From the NCBI GenBank assembly GCA_024809215.1, contig JANUBW010000011.1, forward strand, positions 272,543 through 336,542: DNA of 64,000 nt, in the 5' to 3' direction. The position numbers and the translations under genes were made by a program. The notes beneath the pieces are model-generated. The model did not search any database. It saw only the letters and a list, made by a program, of their open reading frames with translations, and was not told where the DNA came from. How positions within the stretch are numbered: position 1 is the first letter of the stretch; each line of letters begins with the position of its first letter. The stretch is from Niastella sp. OAS944 (lineage in GTDB: Bacteria > Bacteroidota > Bacteroidia > Chitinophagales > Chitinophagaceae). Positions 17,545-25,508 of the stretch are shown one piece after another.

Positions 17545-18171
17545 TTATGAACCGGCAATTGGTACAGCTCTCACTTTTACCACAACTTTCTTTACAACCT
17601 GCTTCTTCCCATCAGGTGAAATGTTAGGTCTGTGCGCTTCGCCGGGAAAGAAGATGATAAATGATCCGCCGGGTATAACATAGAATTTACCGGGTGCAGT
17701 ATAGTTGGCAACGTCTTTTGCTTCATCATAAGGCTTTGTGGTAGAAGTAACTTCGGCCACCGGCCACTTGCCCATTTTTTCATCACCGGTAATAATACAT
17801 TGCACATCGATGTACTTGCGGTGCGACTCCCAATTGGTTTTATCAAAATCTTTGCTTGGATCTTCAGTTACCGACACAAATACATTATCGCCATCAACAG
17901 GATATTTTCCTTTGGCCAAGGTTTTAAGGTCGTGTTCTTTCAAAAAAGCAAAGGCCTTATCCCAATACGGTTTATTGATAGCATACTGGCGGGCAAACTC
18001 TTCCTTATTAATAGATTTATGCGGCGTAAGCGCCACCCCATTCAACCATTCTTTTTTCTTATACCATTTGGCCGCTTTCGATTTGCTGATAGCAGTATCG
18101 GTCAACTGGGCATTTACCGACAGAACAGAAAAAGCAACTAATAAAACTGACAGTACCAGACCTTTTTTCAT
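17545..18171 (-). CDS. YhcH/YjgK/YiaL-family protein with signal peptide
   Basis: 208 residues: signal peptide (MKKGLVLSVLLVAFSVLSVNAQ) followed by a DUF386 (YhcH/YjgK/YiaL, EbgC-like) beta-sandwich of about 150 residues. Conserved metal-site segments are visible: WESHRKYIDVQCII and FFPGEAHRPNI, supplying His and Glu residues. Family members bind a metal and act on anomers or isomers of sugars and sugar acids; some are auxiliary to beta-galactosidase or sialic-acid catabolism. The signal peptide is unusual for the cytoplasmic enterobacterial members but common in Bacteroidota polysaccharide loci. Probably a periplasmic sugar-processing accessory. Confidence 0.85.
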   Translation of the reverse strand: MKKGLVLSVLLVAFSVLSVNAQLTDTAISKSKAAKWYKKKEWLNGVALTPHKSINKEEFARQYAINKPYWDKAFAFLKEHDLKTLAKGKYPVDGDNVFVSVTEDPSKDFDKTNWESHRKYIDVQCIITGDEKMGKWPVAEVTSTTKPYDEAKDVANYTAPGKFYVIPGGSFIIFFPGEAHRPNISPDGKKQVVKKVVVKVRAVPIAGS

Positions 18172-18210
18172 ACGTGCAGAAATTATAATGGTGTAAATAT
18201 AAGGCGTAAA

Positions 18211-18246
18211 AAGTTGACAAGTTAACGGGTTAACAAGTTGACAAGG
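18211..18246. repeat. GTTGACAAGTTAAC short repeat cluster
   Basis: Two near-identical AAGTTGACAA units flank the near-palindrome GTTAACGGGTTAAC. Similar GTTAAC/GTTGAC-rich short repeats occur at 28565-28600 and 32280-32350 between genes of the polysaccharide region. This looks like one of the intergenic short-repeat families of this genome; no function is assigned. Confidence 0.45.
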
Positions 18247-18303
18247 ACCTTAAGTGCCACCTTCTGACGAATAGCTGTTGTCACCTATTTCAAACCATTT
18301 ATT

Positions 18304-19725
18304 TTATAACCCGCTGGTACCAGTGCCGGTAAATCGTTTGTCAGACACTTTTCCTTTTACCAGCACCTTAATAACAGTAGCCATTTTATCGGGCGCCTGA
18401 TCGGGAACGGTTATTACCAATCCGTCTTTACCAGTGGCGGCAGCCAGCTTTTTACCGCCGGCCAGTAAGGTGGCCGATATTACAGATTGTGTCAATCCTG
18501 GCACTACCAACTTTTTGTCGGCCGGCCAGTTAAATACGCTCAGGTATAGGATGGTGTTATCTTTCTGTTCTTTCTTTGTTATTCTTCCCCAGGTAACGGC
18601 GGCCAGCGGACTGGCTTTTGTTCCATAAATAGCTTCGCCATTTACTTTCATCCAGGCGCCTACCTGTTGCAAACGGGCAATGCTTTCAGCAGGTATGGTA
18701 CCATCATCTTTTGGCCCTACGTTCATTAAGTAGTTACCACCTTTAGAAGCAATATCAACCAGGTTCCTTACCATTACTTCTGCACTTTTCCATTCGTGGT
18801 CATTTTTCTTATAGCCCCAGGTATTGTTCATGGTCATGCAGGTTTCCCAATCTTTACCATCCAGCTCACTCTCTTTCGGGATCCTTTGTTCGGGCGTTTT
18901 ATAATCACCCGCAAAATTGGGACGCTTTAACCGGTCGTTTGTGATAATATTGGGTTGCATTGCCAGCACCGCATTCAGCTTTTCGGCAAATTCATCGGTC
19001 ATGCCCGTAGGTGTATCCCACCACAATACAGCTACATCACCATAATTGGTAAGCAACTCTTTTACCTGTGGTACAGCCACCTCATCAATATACTGCGACA
19101 TTGTTTTTGAGGTTTGAGCGGGGTCCCAATGACCTTCGTGCGAGGCAATGTAGGCATCGATGGTTGCAGAATCGGGATTAGCCCAACCTTCGCTGGCCGC
19201 TTTCTTTGATGCCGCGCCGCCCGGGTTACACCAGTCCTGTGCCTGGGAGTAATAAAAGCCCAGCTTCATTCCGTATTTGCGACAGGCCTCAGCCAGTGGC
19301 GTCAACAGGTCTTTGCCATAAGGCGTAGCATCAACCATATTCCATTTGCTGGCGTTTGATTTAAAGAGGGCAAATCCATCGTGATGTTTGGCGGTGATCA
19401 CAATATATTTCATGCCAGCGTCTTTAGCCAGCTTTACCCATGCATCAGCATCATACTTAACGGGATTGAAAGAGGAAGCAAATTGCTGATATTCGGCAAC
19501 GGGGATTTTTCCGCGGTTCATGATCCATTCACCAATGCCTTTGATGGACTGGCCATTGTAATAGCCAGCAGGTACCGAATAAACACCCCAATGGATGAAC
19601 ATACCAAAACGGGCTTCGCGCCACCATTCCATGCGTTTATCGCGATTTACACTTTGAGCAGCATTTTGCGCCAGTGCAGTTTGCAGTAAACCAAACAACA
19701 CGATTGCAGAAACGACTTTTTTCAT
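18304..19725 (-). CDS. Alpha-L-fucosidase, GH29
   Basis: 473 residues from the ATG at 19725; an upstream TTG is discarded because the ATG begins a clean signal peptide (MKKVVSAIVLFGLLQTALAQ). GH29 hallmarks: WWREARFGMFIHWGVYS (about 35-50), ITAKHHDGFALF, and the nucleophile Asp in VAVLWWDTP (about 240). A C-terminal beta-sandwich region is present. It releases terminal alpha-L-fucose from oligosaccharides, probably in the periplasm. Two further GH29 enzymes (26691-28562, 53255-54892) and a GH95 are in the window, so different fucosyl linkages are probably handled. It stands alone between the YhcH gene and the PAAR cassette. Confidence 0.93.
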   Translation of the reverse strand: MKKVVSAIVLFGLLQTALAQNAAQSVNRDKRMEWWREARFGMFIHWGVYSVPAGYYNGQSIKGIGEWIMNRGKIPVAEYQQFASSFNPVKYDADAWVKLAKDAGMKYIVITAKHHDGFALFKSNASKWNMVDATPYGKDLLTPLAEACRKYGMKLGFYYSQAQDWCNPGGAASKKAASEGWANPDSATIDAYIASHEGHWDPAQTSKTMSQYIDEVAVPQVKELLTNYGDVAVLWWDTPTGMTDEFAEKLNAVLAMQPNIITNDRLKRPNFAGDYKTPEQRIPKESELDGKDWETCMTMNNTWGYKKNDHEWKSAEVMVRNLVDIASKGGNYLMNVGPKDDGTIPAESIARLQQVGAWMKVNGEAIYGTKASPLAAVTWGRITKKEQKDNTILYLSVFNWPADKKLVVPGLTQSVISATLLAGGKKLAAATGKDGLVITVPDQAPDKMATVIKVLVKGKVSDKRFTGTGTSGL

Positions 19726-19818
19726 GAGACGTTCTTTTTTATGCAACTAACGGAAAAATATGGTTGGAATGACCGAGAAGGGTGGGGAATTATTAAGTTA
19801 TTTTAGCGTGGAAGCATA

Positions 19819-20433
19819 TTACGCAAGCAGCTCTCTTATTTCTGCTGCTTTATTTTCAAATTCGTTTAATTCTAAGCCACTTATGGGTGCATCAAGCCAT
19901 GTCAGCAGCTCAATTAATGTATTATTGGCATCACCTAATTCATTAAGATATTTAAGTTGCTCCGGCTCAGTAATGGGTAATAATCGATGATGAAACAACT
20001 GATTCCTCAGGTCTTTTACTTCATTTAACTTCTGATAAAGATCTTTTCGTTTAATTGTTGGCGGTAACAGAGGAAATATCTGTATTGGTAATCCTTTAAC
20101 ACTTTTATAAAAATCTTTACTGAAAAACTCAACCCATAATGCCAACCCAACCTCAATCAAAAAACCTTTTTCATTTAATATAAACCCTTTAGGTTTTCTT
20201 TGTAATATAAATTCCGCTTCCCGTTTAATAAGATTACTGTCATCGCTTGAATTAATTTGAAGCGTAAACCAGTTAGCCCCTAACCTCTCTTTAAACAATT
20301 GAAATAACCGATTCTTTAGAAGAGTTTCCACCAAATAGTACTTCGGATAGAAAGTAGCGTACAAATCCAAACTAAGGTGAAGCAATCTATCCTTATTACC
20401 ACTTTTAATTTTTTTTTTATTGTCAGATGTCAT
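19819..20433 (-). CDS. Abi-like HEPN-domain protein
   Basis: 204 residues from the ATG at 20433 (a GTG at 20460 would add nine residues). The pattern is that of the Abi_2/Abi-like family: LYATFYPKYYLVETLLKNRLF near the N-terminus, a GANWF segment, ALWVEFFSKDFY in the middle, and near residue 160 the motif LRNQLFHHR, which fits the HEPN ribonuclease signature Rx4-6H (Arg-Asn then His-His). HEPN proteins of this type are RNases acting in abortive infection and toxin modules. It is the last gene of the minus-strand cassette starting with the PAAR effector and follows the Cap15-like gene after 62 bp. No antitoxin-like partner is adjacent. Inference: a defence effector; activity is unproven. Confidence 0.7.
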   Translation of the reverse strand: MTSDNKKKIKSGNKDRLLHLSLDLYATFYPKYYLVETLLKNRLFQLFKERLGANWFTLQINSSDDSNLIKREAEFILQRKPKGFILNEKGFLIEVGLALWVEFFSKDFYKSVKGLPIQIFPLLPPTIKRKDLYQKLNEVKDLRNQLFHHRLLPITEPEQLKYLNELGDANNTLIELLTWLDAPISGLELNEFENKAAEIRELLA

Positions 20434-20495
20434 AAATGTATTATCTTTACTATACCCCACACAGCTTAGTAACTCCTCTTACGCAAGTAATGAAA

Positions 20496-21074
20496 CTAAG
20501 CTTTTTTTATTATTGTTACAGGTCCTGAACTATGCCTACTTCGATCAGCGTAATAATCACCTTTCAACATTAATGGACTTATACAAGGTTTAATCATTAC
20601 ACTAGTCATTCCATGATGCATATATTCATTATTTGCAAATTCGGGTTTTCTTTGAGACAAGTATTCCCATTTAAGCGTAAATAGCGATGAGGTCTGAACT
20701 TCAATCCCAGCCATTATTGATCTTGATGTCGCTTTTTCTCCATCTAAAAAGATATAAATCTTCGTCCAGGTTTGTGTTATAGTTAGTATACCCTCATATT
20801 CTGTGGCATAATTGTCTATTGAGGACTTCATAAGCATTGTCCAGGTACCATTTAGATTTGGCGTACTTAATAACCTATTAAGCCAGGGCAACTTCCAAAG
20901 AACCTGATCAAACAACCAATAGAATGTACCAAATACAGCGAATGCAGAGGGAACCGGCATCCATGAAGGTGTGTTTATATAATTCTTCAAAATCAGTATT
21001 GTTGAGATACTTAATATCCCTAAAACTCCAATAACGGTTTTACGTTCGTCTGAATTAATGCTATAGGTGTGCAT
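20496..21074 (-). CDS. Cap15-like membrane protein: 2 TM helices plus beta-barrel domain
   Basis: 192 residues. Two hydrophobic helices lie at about 14-33 (VIGVLGILSISTILILK) and 40-60 (PSAFAVFGTFYWLFDQVLW). A beta-rich domain runs from about 70 to the end, opening with TPNLNGTWTMLMKSS, then ILTITQTWTKIYIFLD, LKWEYLSQRKP, HHGMTSVMI and LKGDYYADRSRHSSGPVTI. This order matches what I know of the SMODS-associated 2TM beta-strand-rich domain, the cyclic-nucleotide-sensing barrel of CBASS effector Cap15. In that family the barrel binds a cyclic dinucleotide and the helices disrupt the inner membrane. No CD-NTase gene lies within the window, so this copy is an orphan or is partnered by the HEPN gene downstream. 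Assignment is by pattern, not by search. Confidence 0.72.
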   Translation of the reverse strand: MHTYSINSDERKTVIGVLGILSISTILILKNYINTPSWMPVPSAFAVFGTFYWLFDQVLWKLPWLNRLLSTPNLNGTWTMLMKSSIDNYATEYEGILTITQTWTKIYIFLDGEKATSRSIMAGIEVQTSSLFTLKWEYLSQRKPEFANNEYMHHGMTSVMIKPCISPLMLKGDYYADRSRHSSGPVTIIKKA

Positions 21075-21110
21075 CTAACTATCTCCTATCCTCACTTAAG
21101 GTTTTACATT

Positions 21111-21512
21111 TTAATAAGATATTTCCACCTTATTGGATTGCATTTCCATCGAAGGCTGGTGCTGATCCTTAAAACCGGGATTAATTGCATCATACTGAAC
21201 CTTATAATTATTACCTTTATTAAGTTCATAAAACTCTTTTAATGAGATAGCTGAACTTATTTCTTCACCTGGTTGCAACAGTATATATTCATCGGGTGTT
21301 CTTGTACAGTTAGCCATCATTCCTAAATAATCAATTTCATCACCGTTACTATTCTCAATTTCAAAATAATTGTTTCGCACTTGTCCATCGTAATAAACTA
21401 CTTGCTTATTCAAATAAATACTATTACCTGATTTATTCCGAAAAACCAGGTGAGCTGTCATTGTTTCGTTTTCTTCAACTGACAACTTAACTTCTACAAC
21501 ATGGGCGTCCAT
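21111..21512 (-). CDS. Small protein resembling the N-terminal domain of M35 peptidases; putative immunity protein
   Basis: 133 residues, no signal peptide, predicted all-beta. It contains LVFRNKSGNSIYLNK, YFEIENSNGDEIDYLGMMAN, EYILLQPGEEISSAISL and a final YKVQYDA strand. This order (F-x-V plus Y-x-G plus L-x-PG-E plus Y-x-V-x-Y) is what precedes the catalytic domain in peptidyl-Lys/deuterolysin-type M35 metallopeptidases. Here the catalytic part is absent but is encoded in the gene immediately upstream (7-bp gap), fused to PAAR. Inference: either a cytoplasmic immunity protein derived from the peptidase N-domain, or a folding partner carried with the effector. Confidence 0.55.
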   Translation of the reverse strand: MDAHVVEVKLSVEENETMTAHLVFRNKSGNSIYLNKQVVYYDGQVRNNYFEIENSNGDEIDYLGMMANCTRTPDEYILLQPGEEISSAISLKEFYELNKGNNYKVQYDAINPGFKDQHQPSMEMQSNKVEISY

Positions 21513-21519
21513 AAAATTT

Positions 21520-22362
21520 CTATTTGTATTCTGTTATAAAAAAAGCATACGAATCGGCGTTATACAATGCTTTACGTAAGCTAATATTGGGTAAATTCTC
21601 ACAAAAGCCATCATAGTCGTGATCCCTTGTACTCCCTATACTTTTAAAATGTGATACTTCATGAATTAACACAGTAGCCTTGGTATATTTCTTCGATGAT
21701 TTATCATTCCAAAAATGGCTTCCTAAATAAATTGTTCTGAGCTCGTCCGTTGAATATACCATGGCAAACAACTTCTGATAATCTCCTTCGTACGATATCT
21801 TATCAAACATTCGTAACGTCACCTCCTTGAAAAACTTTATCTGCCTTTCCATCCGCTCTACAATAACAGCTTTTCTTTCATCTGTGAAAAGGCCAAACCA
21901 CTTCACAAACCTCTCCATTGTTTCTGGATCATCCTTCACCAATAATGCCAACCTGTGTTGTAACAAAACAATACATTCTTTTATTACCTTGCCAACAATA
22001 GCAATCTTCTCGCTGTCTGATGGTTCTTTGAAACCATCTGTAGGCACCAGGAATTTCAAGCCCATACTTTCTCCAATCAACACAGTCGTACCCCCTCCTA
22101 TTACTACTCCACCGTGTTCACAGCTATCGCCCGAACGGGCGGCGGGTCTACCGCCGATAAATACACCGCCTGATCCACTTATTATTTTATCGGGCGGGCC
22201 TACACAAATACAGTCATCGCCTTCGGTTGCTGCTGGTTTGCCTTCTATTATTACAGTTACACATCCGGGACCAATCACCGGTCCACCAACGTGTGATGTG
22301 CCGTTTGGTTGTACCATCGGACAGTTATGCCCATCCCCTAGCCTTGCTGCTGGTTTACTCAC
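21520..22362 (-). CDS. PAAR-repeat protein with C-terminal M35-like zinc peptidase domain
   Basis: 280 residues from a GTG at 22362, which gives the classic PAAR start MSKPAARLGDGHNCP; the frame is open to a TTG at 22410 but has no ATG there. PAAR repeats fill residues 1-105 (GGPVIGPGCVTVIIEGKPAAT, GGVFIGGRPAARSGDSCEHGG) and cap a VgrG-like spike. The C-terminal domain carries LIHEVSHF (HExxH, His about 234), then STRDHDYDGF with the third-ligand Asp, and NADSYAFF near the end: the aspzincin (M35) signature. It looks like a polymorphic PAAR effector of a type VI or related contractile system, with a metallopeptidase toxin. No structural T6SS genes are in the window, so this is an outlying cargo locus. 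The start codon is uncertain. Confidence 0.8.
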   Translation of the reverse strand: MSKPAARLGDGHNCPMVQPNGTSHVGGPVIGPGCVTVIIEGKPAATEGDDCICVGPPDKIISGSGGVFIGGRPAARSGDSCEHGGVVIGGGTTVLIGESMGLKFLVPTDGFKEPSDSEKIAIVGKVIKECIVLLQHRLALLVKDDPETMERFVKWFGLFTDERKAVIVERMERQIKFFKEVTLRMFDKISYEGDYQKLFAMVYSTDELRTIYLGSHFWNDKSSKKYTKATVLIHEVSHFKSIGSTRDHDYDGFCENLPNISLRKALYNADSYAFFITEYK

Positions 22363-22503
22363 AATATGAAATTTATAGTCATGCCAAGACACATGCCTTG
22401 CGCGGAACAATTGCCTAATACGCTGAATGGTTGGTGCTAACTAATAGATGCCTTGTAGATGTTGTTGCTAAAAAATCAGAGATACTTAACGCAGTGATAA
22501 AAT

Positions 22504-22534
22504 CAAATATATGTATAATTCAATTACAGACAAA
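22504..22534 (-). promoter_or_regulatory. Consensus Bacteroidota promoter of the PAAR cassette
   Basis: On the minus strand TTTG (22531-22534), 19 nt, then TATATTTG (22504-22511) match the Bacteroidota -33/-7 consensus exactly. Transcription would start near 22497, leaving a leader of about 135 nt before the GTG start. The -33 box overlaps the T-run of the terminator of the preceding gene. Confidence 0.65.
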
Positions 22535-22566
22535 AAAAGTACCGCCCGGTTGAGCAGTACTTTTTT
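22532..22566 (-). terminator. Terminator of the beta-helix/T9SS gene
   Basis: On the minus strand the stem GTACTGC / GCGGTAC (one G-U pair, flanked by an A-run) is followed by seven T residues. It ends the 22591-25425 transcript just before the PAAR-cassette promoter. Confidence 0.75.
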
Positions 22567-22590
22567 GTTGATGTCTTATGCATTCCGACC

Positions 22591-25425
22591 TCAGTACTTT
22601 ACCACAATGCGTACGACTTTGTATTTACCATCCGTTACATGCAAAAAATAATATCCATTGGGTTTGCTCGTAAGATCAAATTGCACTTCATTGCTTTCAG
22701 CTGAAAGTGAATTGACGCCAACAACACTTCCTTTATTGTCCAATACAGTGAATACATAATTCTTTCCCTTTACCGGAACAATGCGCGCAGTAAAACTACC
22801 GCGCGTGGGATTAGGGAACGCCCGTAAAAAGAATTCATTTGTTACCGACTCAAGCCCTAATACCAATATCGTTTGTTGTACCGGGATACCAGGCTCATAA
22901 TTTTCATTACCAGGTTGGCCTGCCTGAACCGTTACCAATCCCTCGCCTGTTAATTTCACCGTATTGCCGGTTATTGTTCCCGGCCCCGATGCCACTGTAA
23001 ATGCAACTGGTAAGCCTGACGTTGTTGTTGATGCCAATGCTACCTGTTCGTACTTTATCTTAGGCGCAATAGCCGCAAATGTTATACTTTGCTGTGCCTT
23101 ATTTACAACCACTGTTTTTTCTACCACCACAGGAAAGTACCTGTCGTCACCCGCCTGGGTGAAGCGTAACGTAATGGTGCCCGCTCCGGTTATGGTCACC
23201 ACTGAATCGCTCAACGTACCCGGACCAGCAACCAGTTCTGTTGTTACCGGCAACCCCGAACTTGCGCTTGCCACCAGCTCAAACGGCTCATCACCATAAG
23301 TTTGCCCGGGGATCTCATTGATGGCGATCGTTTGCTGCCGCCGCTCGTACAACTCCCATTCAGCGAACTGCGTACCCGTATTCCCATTATTGGCTGTTAT
23401 CATAAGTCGGTAATAACTATACGCTGTACTGTTATTATTGATGAGATAAGTTTTTTTCAGGAACCGCGTTGCAAATACCTCATCGTTTCGGGTATCAATA
23501 ACAGTCCAGTTGACGCCATCATTTGACCCGGAGAGCGTCCAGTTCTTTGGATCGCGGGTGGGCACATCGTTGGCTGACGTTATGGTATAATAAGTTACTA
23601 TAGCGGCTACTGTTGACTGATACTGCACCCACAAATTAGTACGTCCGCTGCGATAATATTTTGTTTGCGAACTATTATCAATAAGCTTTGGATAATCTTC
23701 ATTCGCATTGGTATTAGCGTACTGCGCGGTAATGATGCCGCCATTATCAGTAAGATCAAACGAAGTGCCGGGCACTGTTCCAAACGATACGCGTGGCTCA
23801 CCGGCAATTTGGATGGCCCTTGCCCGCAATGAATCGCGCAACTGATTTTGCAATTGTTGCGTGGTAGCAATATTCTGTACCGCCTGTGCACCCATTCGCT
23901 CTTCGAGTTGTTGCAGGTACAAACTACGTGGCAGCACAGGTGTTCCCCAGCTTTCCCAATAACCTGTATTTACCTGCACAAGCCCAATACAGCCTATACC
24001 CCAGTTGCGTGCAGTGGGCGGGCTCTCTACTTCAAAATCACTTTTTACCGAGCGGCAATTCCAGAACATGGTTTGCGCACCTGCCCAACCATGCCCCGTT
24101 CCTGATGCACCTCTGTTCTGCACCCGTATTCGGCCACCATAAATGTTATCGAACAACAGGCCGGTACTCCAACGATGATGCGGGCCTATATCATCGAACG
24201 TATTCTCAGCCACACAATCCAAAAACACATTTGGACCAGTTACCCGGGCGCCGCTTACGTAATCATGACGGCCACCCCAGGTCATACAACGTTGAAATAA
24301 ATTACTGGTAGCATACCCATCGAGGTTAAAGGAATATTTTCTGCCGCCTGTTGTTATGGACTTAGGATCTATCATGGCACAATCTTCCACTGTATTGAAC
24401 CGGGAATTTCCTAATATGCTTACACAGGAGTTGCCGAAATATTTTGCTACTACATTCTTCACCCAGCTATTTTCAACACGGGCCATGTAGATAGCCACCC
24501 AGCCATGGTTTTCGCTGGTATCGCTGATGAAATCCGATTCCAGGCGCAGGTTTTCTACACCGCATTCGCGTATGCGGCCGGTAACATTCGAGCGGTAAAT
24601 ATCTGCACCGCCATATGCCTGCTCAACAGGATCAACAATGGGAATGTTTAGCGTAAGTGTATTCCCCTGCACCGCTACTACCTGCCGTTCAAATGTAGTG
24701 CGGTATTGTGCGGTTGTCCACCCGTACTGGCGCATATCGAGGGTGTCGATCCAGGCTTCATTGGGCGTTCGTTGAATTACAACATTACTGCCCGCCACAA
24801 ATGTATGTCCGGCAGGAACGGTAATTGTTTTTGTACCCGTTGGCACATAAGTATCGGCAATGTGCACCCTACTTCCGCTTATTTCGCCATAACCACTTCC
24901 TGCGCCCTGTAACACAATAAAGTTATGTTGCACACTGCGGGTAGCAATTAATACGGTACCGGTAATACCATTGCCTTCGCCCCGTAACACCACGCCCCCC
25001 GCTTTAATAGTGAGGGAACTATCAACCTGGTATACCCCGGCTTTTAATAAGATGGCGCCGCGCCAGCCATTGGCGTTGGCCGGCAATGCAGATACACTGT
25101 CAATAGCAGACTGAATAAGCGCCCGGCAATTACCCTGTACCGCCTGTACAGTTTTTATTACCGGCACATTTGGAAGACTTACACCACCACCCCGGTAGCC
25201 GCAATTGGAGAAATCGGGCACTTTGTTCACCGCATTGGTCTGATGCGCATTCGCGTAATTGTTATACACCAGCTGACCATTTTGTAATGATACCAATGGG
25301 GCCTGTGCGGTAGCGTGAGAAAAACAGAGAATAGAAAAGAGAGCGGAAAGTGTAGAGAAAAGAAAGATCCTTCGCCAGGATGCACATAGCACACCTGGCA
25401 TAGCAGCAATCGTTTTGATTAACAT
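22591..25425 (-). CDS. Large secreted beta-helix protein with discoidin-like, Ig-like and T9SS sorting domains
   Basis: 944 residues. The N-terminal signal region ends at HATAQ (about 41). Residues about 60-530 form a right-handed beta-helix paralogous to the 15918-17441 protein (GGRHDYVSGARVTGPNVF, DIGPHHRWS, GASGTGHGWAG). About 580-700 is an F5/8-type-C-like carbohydrate-binding domain (YYRSGRTNLWVQYQS, NWTLSGSNDGVNWTVIDTR). About 705-860 has two Ig-like repeats of the SGLPV type. The final 80 residues are a type IX secretion sorting domain (LRAFPNPTRGSFTARI, NGYYFLHVTDGKYKVVRIVVKY). It is therefore exported across the outer membrane and attached or released there. Likely a polysaccharide-active enzyme or binder for the acidic fucosylated glycan handled by the genes upstream. 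Confidence 0.82.
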   Translation of the reverse strand: MLIKTIAAMPGVLCASWRRIFLFSTLSALFSILCFSHATAQAPLVSLQNGQLVYNNYANAHQTNAVNKVPDFSNCGYRGGGVSLPNVPVIKTVQAVQGNCRALIQSAIDSVSALPANANGWRGAILLKAGVYQVDSSLTIKAGGVVLRGEGNGITGTVLIATRSVQHNFIVLQGAGSGYGEISGSRVHIADTYVPTGTKTITVPAGHTFVAGSNVVIQRTPNEAWIDTLDMRQYGWTTAQYRTTFERQVVAVQGNTLTLNIPIVDPVEQAYGGADIYRSNVTGRIRECGVENLRLESDFISDTSENHGWVAIYMARVENSWVKNVVAKYFGNSCVSILGNSRFNTVEDCAMIDPKSITTGGRKYSFNLDGYATSNLFQRCMTWGGRHDYVSGARVTGPNVFLDCVAENTFDDIGPHHRWSTGLLFDNIYGGRIRVQNRGASGTGHGWAGAQTMFWNCRSVKSDFEVESPPTARNWGIGCIGLVQVNTGYWESWGTPVLPRSLYLQQLEERMGAQAVQNIATTQQLQNQLRDSLRARAIQIAGEPRVSFGTVPGTSFDLTDNGGIITAQYANTNANEDYPKLIDNSSQTKYYRSGRTNLWVQYQSTVAAIVTYYTITSANDVPTRDPKNWTLSGSNDGVNWTVIDTRNDEVFATRFLKKTYLINNNSTAYSYYRLMITANNGNTGTQFAEWELYERRQQTIAINEIPGQTYGDEPFELVASASSGLPVTTELVAGPGTLSDSVVTITGAGTITLRFTQAGDDRYFPVVVEKTVVVNKAQQSITFAAIAPKIKYEQVALASTTTSGLPVAFTVASGPGTITGNTVKLTGEGLVTVQAGQPGNENYEPGIPVQQTILVLGLESVTNEFFLRAFPNPTRGSFTARIVPVKGKNYVFTVLDNKGSVVGVNSLSAESNEVQFDLTSKPNGYYFLHVTDGKYKVVRIVVKY

Positions 25426-25460
25426 GGAACAGGTTTTTTGTTGGTTAATGTATGGTTTAA

Positions 25461-25500
25461 AACAGATGTGCCACGTCTCAAAGAGCGTGGCACATCTGTT
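25461..25500 (-). terminator. Strong hairpin terminator downstream of GH88 gene
   Basis: Perfect 15-bp stem AACAGATGTGCCACG (25461-25475) / CGTGGCACATCTGTT (25486-25500) with a 10-nt loop and A/T runs on both sides. It lies 9 bp after the GH88 stop and ends the fucosidase/GH88 run of genes before the beta-helix gene. Confidence 0.85.
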
Positions 25501-25508
25501 TTTATCTT

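Noticed and set aside
19819..22362. Complete CBASS operon
   Set aside because: A Cap15-like effector is present but no CD-NTase, Cap2 or Cap3-like gene can be seen in the window.
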